Below, piece after piece: positions 1 to 5,362 of a stretch of DNA of 7,248 bases. Under the pieces are notes generated by a model that was given only the letters and a program-made list of their open reading frames with translations, had not been told where the DNA came from and made no database searches. The number at the start of each line of letters is the position of its first letter. Position 1 is the stretch's first letter. The stretch is from Cyanobacteria bacterium UBA7694 (GTDB lineage: Bacteria; Cyanobacteriota; Sericytochromatia; UBA7694), in the NCBI GenBank assembly GCA_002482705.1, contig DLGM01000290.1:345-7592 (forward strand), written 5' to 3'. Made by a program: the position numbers and the translations under genes.

Positions 1-716
1 GCTTTGTGCAACAGCTCTTGGGTTTCGTGCTGAATTTGAACCGCGCGATCCTGCATTTGTTTGGTGAACTCTTCCGAACGGCCTTGGGCCTTTTCAAACA
101 GTTCGCGGGCTTCTTGCTGCAAACGGTCGGTCTGTTCTTGTAATTGTTTGCCTAATTCAGCGGACTTTTCTTCCGCCTGATCCAGCCAATGGGCTGTGGT
201 ACCCGTTAGATTCTTGCGGGCTTCTTCGAGGTTTTGCTGGGCTTTTTTAAGGAGTTCTTGAGATTTGTCTTGCACGTTTTTACCTACTTCATTGGCATTT
301 TCATTCGCTTTTCCGGCCAGGGCAGAGACGGTATCCATGACATTGTGACCAATTCCGGAGGCCGTGCCGGTGGCTTTGTCGAGCAAAGAGGGAACGCTCC
401 AATCATGGATCGGGGAAAGGGGCTCAACACTCGCTAAGCTCACCCCATGAAAAATCTCAAACTGCGTGGCAAACCATTGCTCAAAGGCATGATTTTGTTG
501 TGCCACTTCTTGTTGAAAATCGGTCCAAGGACGGGTGAGTTCAAGCTGGTAAACGGCATGGTTGCCAAACTGCCAAATGCTTTCGTGTTTCATGCTCAAG
601 TTGATACGGGCCGCTTCATGGGCCTGTTTTTGTTCATGGCTGAGCGACTGGCAGAAGGCCTTCCATTCGTCGGTTTTTCCAGAGGCAATCGGAACCACAA
701 GGGCATAGCGATACAT
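1..716 (-). CDS. DUF6176-like domain fused to a long amphipathic helical (LEA/coiled-coil-like) region, C-terminus outside window
   Basis: The first 238 residues are present and the frame is open to the left edge, so the C-terminus is missing. Residues 1-95 look like a compact alpha/beta domain. They begin MYRYALVVPIASGKTDEWKAF and carry FEQWF (78-82) and FHGVSL (89-94), a pattern I associate with DUF6176-type small proteins related to dimeric alpha/beta-barrel folds. This is recognition by eye, not a search. A short linker (about 96-112) follows. From about 113 to the edge the chain is rich in Q, E, K, A and N, has no proline or cysteine, and has heptad or 11-mer-like hydrophobic spacing, as in LEA-like, apolipoprotein-like or coiled-coil proteins. 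There is no signal peptide or membrane span, so it is probably cytoplasmic. The ATG at 716 is chosen because it opens this frame and has an AGGAG site 9 nt upstream. The ATG at 724 is in another frame. It is separated from radA by 100 nt and has its own promoter. Function unknown; a stress, scaffold or membrane-surface role is only inference. Confidence 0.85.
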   Translation of the reverse strand, partial: MYRYALVVPIASGKTDEWKAFCQSLSHEQKQAHEAARINLSMKHESIWQFGNHAVYQLELTRPWTDFQQEVAQQNHAFEQWFATQFEIFHGVSLASVEPLSPIHDWSVPSLLDKATGTASGIGHNVMDTVSALAGKANENANEVGKNVQDKSQELLKKAQQNLEEARKNLTGTTAHWLDQAEEKSAELGKQLQEQTDRLQQEARELFEKAQGRSEEFTKQMQDRAVQIQHETQELLHK

Positions 717-725
717 AAAGACATT

Positions 726-730
726 CTCCT
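726..730 (-). promoter_or_regulatory. Ribosome binding site deciding the start of the leftmost gene
   Basis: The minus strand reads AGGAGAATGTCTTTATG. AGGAG lies 9 nt before the ATG at 716 and overlaps an out-of-frame ATG at 724. The distance fits only the 716 start, which also opens the frame with the coherent protein. Confidence 0.75.
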
Positions 731-748
731 TGAAGGCAGGTTGCGCCT

Positions 749-757
749 ATTGTAGCA
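749..757 (-). promoter_or_regulatory. Extended -10 promoter for the leftmost gene
   Basis: The minus strand reads TGCTACAAT: a TGn extension followed by TACAAT, 5 of 6 to the sigma-70 consensus. No good -35 hexamer is visible 16-18 nt upstream, which is usual for extended -10 promoters. The predicted start is near 742, giving a leader of about 26 nt before the ATG at 716. The gene is therefore probably transcribed independently of radA. Confidence 0.5.
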
Positions 758-769
758 CTACTGTTGGAG

Positions 770-806
770 CGTATTGCATACGGACCTATTTTTTAGGAGG
801 CGTATG
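770..806 (-). terminator. Compound inverted repeat just after radA, possible transcript-end structure
   Basis: CATACG (777-782) and CGTATG (801-806) pair perfectly. Inside them CCTA (785-788) pairs with TAGG (794-797) around a five-base loop, with a small asymmetric internal loop between the two stems. An additional CGTAT at 770-774 can pair instead with ATACG at 778-782. The structure begins 11 nt past the radA stop, so it could stabilise or end the radA transcript. There is no uridine run after the stem in the minus direction, so it is not a textbook intrinsic terminator. It lies upstream of the promoter at 749-757 and is therefore not part of that gene's leader. Confidence 0.35.
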
Positions 807-816
807 TGATATGCCC

Positions 817-2223
817 CTATGGATCTTTTTTGTCGCTGCGGCGCAGGTAGATCAGAGCTTCCATCAACTTGCGGATGCCGATCACTTCGATACCGGGCAT
901 TTCCTCGCGCAGCGGCAGGCTGTGGGAAGGTACAATCGCCCGGGTAAAGCCCAGCTTGACCGCTTCGCGCAGGCGGAGCTCAAGCTGGCTAACAGAGCGA
1001 ATTTCGCCCCCAAGGCCGACTTCGCCAATAAAGACCGTGCGCCCGTCGATGGCCACATCACGCACACTAGAAACCAGCGCCATGGCGGTGCCTAAATCGG
1101 CGGCGGGTTCTTCGATACTGAGGCCGCTGACGACGTTGATCAGCACGTCAGATTTTGAGAGGTTGAGGCCAATGCGCTTTTCGAGCACGGCCACCAGTTG
1201 CACCAGACGCTGAAAGGCAATGCCGTTGGAGGCGCGCTTGGGATAATTGGCAAAAGACGGATAGCTCAGGGCCTGGATTTCCACTAGCAGGGGCCGGGTT
1301 CCTTCGAGGGTCACCACAATCGCCGTACCGCTGTTTTCCTGGTTGTATTCGGACAAGAAGAGCGCCGAGGGGTTTTCCACCTGTTCAAGGCCGCCCCCCG
1401 TCATATCAAAGACCCCCACTTCGTGGGTGGCCCCAAAGCGGATTTTAATCGTGCGCAGTAGGCGAAACGACTTGTAGCGCTCGCCCTCAAAATACAGCAC
1501 CGTATCCACCATGTGTTCGAGCACCTTCGGCCCGGCAATGTCGCCGTCTTTATTGACGTGGCCAATGATCCAGATATTGATCTGCCCCTGTTTGGCCAGC
1601 TTTAACAGCAGGTTGCAAGTATTTTTGACCTGACTGATGCTGCCGGGGGCTGACTCCAAACGGGGGTCATACACGGCCTGAATCGAGTCGAGGATCACGA
1701 CCTTGGGCTTGTAGCGCTCAAGCACCTGCACAATCGCCGCCATGTCCGTTTCCGCCAACAGGAAAAAACGCTCCGATTGCTCATAACCCAGGCGCTGGGC
1801 GCGCGACTTGATCTGCTGGCTGGATTCTTCCCCGGAGACGTAGATTACCTGGTGGCCTGCGTCTTCAGCAAGCTGTACGGCACTTTGTAACATCAGGGTC
1901 GATTTGCCGATACCCGGCTCTCCCCCAAGCAAAATCAGCGAACCGGGCACAATCCCACCGCCGAGCACCCGGTCTAGTTCACTCATGCCCGTACGCAAGC
2001 GATCCTGCTCACTGTACTGAATTTCCTGCAAACGCATTAGGTCTACCACATCAATATGGCTGTGACGCTCGGGCGAACTGAGCAGGTTTTTCTTTTCCTG
2101 TACCAGCGTTTCTTCGAGGGTATTCCAACTGTTGCACTCGCCACACTTGCCCATCCAGCGGGGCGAATCTGCGCCACAAGCGCTACACACAAACCGGGTT
2201 TTAACTTTTGCGGCTTTGGCCAT
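817..2223 (-). CDS. radA: DNA repair protein RadA (Sms)
   Basis: A complete 468-residue RadA, close to the 460 of E. coli. RadA is a RecA-related, hexameric DnaB-like ATPase that processes recombination intermediates by promoting branch migration in the cytoplasm. Domains in order: a four-cysteine zinc finger (C13, C16, C27, C30); a RecA-like core with Walker A GGEPGIGKST (K107) and Walker B VVILD (D179); the RadA signature at 260-264; and a C-terminal Lon-protease-like domain (about 300-460) with INVVSGLSIEEPAADL at 362-377, which in this family is structural, not proteolytic. The signature reads KIRFG where the family nearly always has KNRFG; codon 261 is ATC at 1443-1441. All other landmarks are intact. 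The start ATG at 2223 is supported by AGGA 6 nt upstream and by the family N-terminus just before the zinc finger. It is the downstream gene of a two-gene unit with the S9 peptidase, 3 nt away. Confidence 0.97.
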   Translation of the reverse strand: MAKAAKVKTRFVCSACGADSPRWMGKCGECNSWNTLEETLVQEKKNLLSSPERHSHIDVVDLMRLQEIQYSEQDRLRTGMSELDRVLGGGIVPGSLILLGGEPGIGKSTLMLQSAVQLAEDAGHQVIYVSGEESSQQIKSRAQRLGYEQSERFFLLAETDMAAIVQVLERYKPKVVILDSIQAVYDPRLESAPGSISQVKNTCNLLLKLAKQGQINIWIIGHVNKDGDIAGPKVLEHMVDTVLYFEGERYKSFRLLRTIKIRFGATHEVGVFDMTGGGLEQVENPSALFLSEYNQENSGTAIVVTLEGTRPLLVEIQALSYPSFANYPKRASNGIAFQRLVQLVAVLEKRIGLNLSKSDVLINVVSGLSIEEPAADLGTAMALVSSVRDVAIDGRTVFIGEVGLGGEIRSVSQLELRLREAVKLGFTRAIVPSHSLPLREEMPGIEVIGIRKLMEALIYLRRSDKKDP

Positions 2224-2235
2224 GGATTATCCTTT
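2224..2235 (-). promoter_or_regulatory. radA ribosome binding site abutting the peptidase stop codon
   Basis: The minus strand reads AAAGGATAATCCATG. AAAGGA (2235-2230) sits in the last two peptidase codons, TAA (2229-2227) is the peptidase stop, and only TCC separates it from the radA ATG. Ribosomes finishing the peptidase cover the radA initiation site, so translational coupling is likely. Confidence 0.7.
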
Positions 2236-4665
2236 GCGTGGCGGAACGTTTTTGACGTAGGTATCGAGCCAGTTGACCATTTCCCAGAGCATATGGCCAA
2301 TCGACTCGTGGGCCCGGTAAGCATGGCTTTCATTGGGCAGCATTACCAGCCGTGCAGTCCCACCATTGCCCTTGAGAGCCTGGTAAAAATACTGGCTCTG
2401 AATCGGGTAGGTGCCGGTGTTATTATCGGCCTCGCCGTGAATCAGCAACAGCGGTTCCTTGATTTGGTCGGCATACATGAGGGGCGACATGCGGCTGTAT
2501 ACTCCCGGTGCCTGCCATAGGGTACGCTCTTCAGCCTGAAAGCCAAAGGGGGTAAGGGTACGGTTATAAGCGCCACTGCGGGCAATGCCAGCGCGGAACA
2601 GATCGGAGTGCGCCAACAGATTGGCCGTCATAAAGGCCCCATAAGAATGCCCCCCCACCGCCATCCGATTGGGGTCCACCTTGCCTGTGGCAGCAGCCGC
2701 ATCGATCGCGGCTTTGGCGCTGGCCACCAACTGCTCCACATAGGTATCATTGGGCTCTTTTTGCCCCTCCCCAATGATCGGCATTGCCGGGCCATCGAGA
2801 ATGGCATAACCCGCCGCCAAAAACACCAGCGGCGACCAAGCGGTAATGCGCGTAAACTCATAAGGGGAATTGTTCACCTGACTGGCAGCATCAGCACTTT
2901 TAAATTCACGCGGGTAGGCCCATAACAATGTTGGCAAGGGGCCATCTTTTTTGGCATCGTAACCGGGCGGCGTATAAAGCATCGCATTGAGCTTGACGCC
3001 GTCAGCACGGGTATATTCCAAGCGTTGTTTATGAAGCCCTTTGAGCTGGGGCGTCGGATGCGGCAACTGGGTCAGTTGGGTGAGCTGTCCCCCTTTGATA
3101 TCACGCAAATAATAATTGGGCTGGTCATCAAGGGATTCACGCCGGGTCATGAGCAAGCCTTGATCCCCATCCAACACCTTGATCGGCGTTTCTAAAATGG
3201 GGGGCTGAGAGCGCCACATCCGATCTTTGGCTCCCGTCTGCACATCCAATTTATCCAAAAATGGCATATTGCCCTGAGGAGATGCCCCTGGCCCAGTCAA
3301 GAGCACCTTTTTACCACCATCGGTGGTCATCAAGACCGTAGCACCCTGTTCATTATCCCGGGTGACCGGGCTGCCGGGATGTAAATAAAGGTTTTCCGAG
3401 GAGTACTCAAGCAGCTTCTTGGGCGGGCTGGGCTGATCGGGCATGACTCGCCAAGCACGGGTCTGGCGGGTTTTATTCCAAGACTCATACACCAGCGCTA
3501 AAGTGCCGTTACTCCAGAAGACGTTCTCAAAGCGATATTCTAAATCAATTAAGGCCTTGGGATTATCTACAAAGGGAGCGGATTGTTGGAACAGGCGGTC
3601 GCGAAAACGCGTGCGCGCACTGGGGTCGCCTTTGTCTAGGGCCTCAATCCAATATAAGGTTGCAGGCACATCATTGCGCCAAGCCACTTCCCGCCGTCCT
3701 GGCATAGTGGCATCAAAACTGATCGGAATCTGATCGAGCAAGGGATGTTTCGCCACGGTATGTACCAACAGTCCATTGCGATCCCACACCTCAATGCGAT
3801 GTGGGAAGCGGGATGCAGGGAGGCTGTATGAAAAAGGTTTTTCGAGCTGCTCGACCAATACATAATGTCCATTGGGGGAGGGGGAAAAACTGCGAATGAT
3901 TCCCGGCTGGCCTAAATGGGTAATATCTCCGTTTAAAGCAATTCGAACCAACTGACCCAGCGTGTAATATTCAAACAGCGCTTCATCATGGGGCGTTTGT
4001 AATAAATCCTGATAGGTGCGAGCAGGGGCCGATTTGCCTTTGTTTTCTTGGATATTGGGGCCACTGGGGGCACGGGTCGGTGCCATGGGTTTGGACTGGG
4101 CAACCACCTGTTTGACGATCAGCCCGGAACTGTCTGGCAACCAAGCCAGCGTCGTCCCATAAGTATCATTCAGCGGCATATTGCCCAAACGCCGTGCTTC
4201 ACCCAAAGGGATCGGGATGACCCAAAGCTGGACTTCAGTAGGGGTATGTAAAGCAAATGCCACATGTTTGCCATCTGGTGACCAGCGAACCTGATCCATA
4301 CGCGCCCCTTCAGGTAACCCCGTGATCGGGGTGACAGCCCCCGTATCGAGATACTTAAGATGCATCCCCACATATTGCCAACTGCGGCTGGGAGCAAAAT
4401 TATCGGGATTGAGGCGTAACCCAGCCAAACGCAATTCTGCTTGGGATAAGTCGGCAATCGTGGGCAAACTTTGTTGTTCGAGCATGAGCAAATGTTTTTT
4501 GCTTGGCGACAAGCTCAGACCGGGCGTCGTCGGCGCATTGATCAGATCCTTGAGCGCCCCTGTGGGCATCTGATAAGTACTCATCTCAGCGGCAGTGGCC
4601 TCCGGGGTAAACAGCGGTAGCGCCCCGAACCAAAACAAAGAGGCCAGCAGTGTCCGTCGTAACAT
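2227..4665 (-). CDS. Secreted S9-family serine peptidase, glutamyl endopeptidase (CGEP)-like
   Basis: An 812-residue precursor. Residues 1-25 form a Sec signal peptide: RR near the N-terminus, a hydrophobic core LLASLFWFGALPLF, and an A-T-A cleavage site after residue 25 or 26. The product is therefore exported. The middle (about 45-530) has beta-propeller-type repeats such as VRWSPDGKHVAFAL (126-139) and SFSPSPNGHYVLV (259-271). The C-terminal alpha/beta-hydrolase domain carries GGHSYGAF with nucleophile S674, D747 in HGEADNNTGT and H781 in NESHAY, a complete triad. The segment near 200-222 (PSGPNIQENK followed by ARTYQDLL) and the SGAYNRTLTPFGFQ stretch match the S9D type that includes plastid glutamyl endopeptidase. 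The family cleaves peptides, with Glu preference known for the plant enzyme; substrate here is inferred. The start at 4665 is preferred for its signal peptide and GAGGG 9 nt upstream. The frame extends to a GTG at 4809, but there the GGAG touches the start codon and the extra 48 residues would bury the signal peptide. Confidence 0.93.
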   Translation of the reverse strand: MLRRTLLASLFWFGALPLFTPEATAAEMSTYQMPTGALKDLINAPTTPGLSLSPSKKHLLMLEQQSLPTIADLSQAELRLAGLRLNPDNFAPSRSWQYVGMHLKYLDTGAVTPITGLPEGARMDQVRWSPDGKHVAFALHTPTEVQLWVIPIPLGEARRLGNMPLNDTYGTTLAWLPDSSGLIVKQVVAQSKPMAPTRAPSGPNIQENKGKSAPARTYQDLLQTPHDEALFEYYTLGQLVRIALNGDITHLGQPGIIRSFSPSPNGHYVLVEQLEKPFSYSLPASRFPHRIEVWDRNGLLVHTVAKHPLLDQIPISFDATMPGRREVAWRNDVPATLYWIEALDKGDPSARTRFRDRLFQQSAPFVDNPKALIDLEYRFENVFWSNGTLALVYESWNKTRQTRAWRVMPDQPSPPKKLLEYSSENLYLHPGSPVTRDNEQGATVLMTTDGGKKVLLTGPGASPQGNMPFLDKLDVQTGAKDRMWRSQPPILETPIKVLDGDQGLLMTRRESLDDQPNYYLRDIKGGQLTQLTQLPHPTPQLKGLHKQRLEYTRADGVKLNAMLYTPPGYDAKKDGPLPTLLWAYPREFKSADAASQVNNSPYEFTRITAWSPLVFLAAGYAILDGPAMPIIGEGQKEPNDTYVEQLVASAKAAIDAAAATGKVDPNRMAVGGHSYGAFMTANLLAHSDLFRAGIARSGAYNRTLTPFGFQAEERTLWQAPGVYSRMSPLMYADQIKEPLLLIHGEADNNTGTYPIQSQYFYQALKGNGGTARLVMLPNESHAYRAHESIGHMLWEMVNWLDTYVKNVPPRKG

Positions 4666-4897
4666 AGGTAATAACCCTCGCAGGTAAAGGAATGGCGGTT
4701 GCACGCATACCCTACAGTGTAACTTAAGGCTGCCGCCAATGGGCGTCGCAAGCCACTGCAAGCAGGGTTCTCTCAAACGCATCGAGTACAACGCGCCACA
4801 AGCATCCACCTCCGGGGCAAAAAGACCGTACCTTGCGCATTGCCAAAAGAACCTTGAGCCGTGAGTGGTGGTTAGGGCCTATTCAAAGTCACAAACA
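4666..4897. other. Divergent intergenic region without a gene
   Basis: This stretch lies between the peptidase start and the plus-strand promoter of the 101-residue gene. It must hold the control region of the leftward unit. Visible structure is limited to the weak -10 candidate at 4716-4721 and a direct repeat GCAAGC at 4748-4753 and 4758-4763, spaced 10 bp (one helical turn). I see no small gene with a usable ribosome binding site and no RNA gene. Confidence 0.5.
4716..4721 (-). promoter_or_regulatory. Weak candidate -10 element for the peptidase-radA unit
   Basis: The minus strand has TACACT, 4 of 6 to TATAAT, about 50 nt before the peptidase ATG at 4665. I find no matching -35 element and no TG extension. 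A promoter must lie in this divergent region because the neighbour is on the other strand, but this particular site is tentative. Confidence 0.22.
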
Positions 4898-4906
4898 TGC
4901 TAAGAT
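4898..4906 (+). promoter_or_regulatory. Extended -10 promoter for the 101-residue gene
   Basis: TGCTAAGAT combines a TGn extension with TAAGAT, 4 of 6 to consensus. No convincing -35 lies at the usual distance. The predicted start is near 4913, giving a leader of about 39 nt to the ATG at 4952. It has the same TGCTAnnAT form as the promoter of the leftmost gene. Confidence 0.45.
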
Positions 4907-4921
4907 CACGACAGGCCCAAC

Positions 4922-4945
4922 AGGAATGATTTCCTTCAGGAGGAA
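4922..4945 (+). promoter_or_regulatory. Leader with two mutually exclusive short hairpins around the Shine-Dalgarno site
   Basis: AGGAGG at 4938-4943 sits 8 nt before the ATG at 4952, an ideal ribosome binding site. TTCCT at 4931-4935 can pair with AGGAA at 4922-4926 across a TGAT loop, or with AGGAA at 4941-4945 inside the ribosome binding site across a five-base loop. The first pairing would leave the site open and the second would close it. Each stem is only 5 bp, so a regulatory role is speculative; the ribosome binding site itself is firm. Confidence 0.4.
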
Positions 4946-4951
4946 TAACTC

Positions 4952-5257
4952 ATGATTGATTGTATTTCCTTAAAAGAATATTTCAGGCGTTACCAGGCTT
5001 ATCCAGAAGCCCCCGTCGCCTCCATCGATTGGCGACACGAGCCGGAGCCCCAAGCAGAGAGGCATGTGGTAGTGGCCAAGGTGTTGAGCTGGATTCAAAT
5101 TCCCCAGCCCCATATTTACCAAGAACAGGGCTTAGATGCCTTTCGGCATTTTTTAACGGATATTCAACAGGCTGTCTATACCCATAACTCCCAGCGCAAC
5201 AAGGCACTGGCCATGGAAGAAGCAGCCAAAGAAATGGTTTCCGAAGGAGGGAATTAA
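4952..5257 (+). CDS. Small protein of unknown function, 101 residues
   Basis: I do not recognise a family. The frame is complete from ATG to TAA and is supported by a consensus AGGAGG site 8 nt upstream and an extended -10 promoter about 50 nt upstream. The protein has no signal peptide and no membrane segment. The N-terminus is aromatic and basic (LKEYFRRYQAYPEAP, 7-21). A hydrophobic strand-like segment HVVVAKVLSWIQI lies at 38-50, followed by a Pro/His turn and a predicted helical C-terminal half (about 58-95) ending in the acidic tail EEAAKEMVSEGGN. It has a single cysteine at position 4 and four histidines (29, 38, 54, 65) plus one at 78, with no zinc-binding spacing. It is transcribed away from the peptidase and towards the aminotransferase, 105 nt away, which has its own likely promoter. 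A function in amine metabolism cannot be claimed from position alone. Confidence 0.8.
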   Translation: MIDCISLKEYFRRYQAYPEAPVASIDWRHEPEPQAERHVVVAKVLSWIQIPQPHIYQEQGLDAFRHFLTDIQQAVYTHNSQRNKALAMEEAAKEMVSEGGN

Positions 5258-5297
5258 AACCCAACGGCCTAATGCTTCCAAGTCAGCAAAAAATCCC

Positions 5298-5330
5298 CCT
5301 CTGTACCACTCTGCTATCCAGAGGTATGAT
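5298..5330 (+). promoter_or_regulatory. Aminotransferase promoter with an inverted repeat between -35 and -10
   Basis: TATGAT at 5325-5330 (5 of 6 to TATAAT) is preceded at 17 bp by TGTACC (5302-5307), a poor -35. The predicted start is near 5337, about 26 nt before the ATG. A perfect 6-bp inverted repeat, CCTCTG (5298-5303) and CAGAGG (5319-5324), spans the -35 and spacer and ends directly against the -10. The 21-bp centre-to-centre spacing is two helical turns, as expected for a dimeric regulator site. A weak -35 with such a site suggests activation or repression, but no regulator gene is in the window. Confidence 0.42.
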
Positions 5331-5362
5331 GAAGGTGGCATTATTTTAGACAAGGAAGCATT

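Noticed and set aside
811..1095. Plus-strand frame antisense to radA, preceded by AGGAGG at 795-800 and an ATG at 811
   Set aside because: The ribosome-binding-like sequence is part of the inverted repeat after radA, the frame lies wholly opposite conserved radA codons, and the translation shows no recognisable domain.
3782..3806. Perfect 7-bp inverted repeat TCCCACA / TGTGGGA with an 11-nt loop
   Set aside because: It lies inside the peptidase coding sequence far from any gene boundary; codons explain it and no regulatory setting is evident.
4317..4332. GC-rich tetraloop hairpin ACCCCG-TGAT-CGGGGT
   Set aside because: It is within the peptidase gene and has no uridine run, so it is not a terminator; it encodes a normal propeller turn.
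4748..4763. Direct repeat GCAAGC spaced one helical turn in the divergent intergenic region
   Set aside because: Two 6-base copies are too little evidence for a regulator site; noted only as part of the intergenic description.
4666..4809. N-terminal extension of the peptidase to a GTG at 4809, adding 48 residues
   Set aside because: The GGAG there touches the GTG with no spacer, the added residues would place the signal peptide internally, and the ATG at 4665 has a well-spaced GAGGG.
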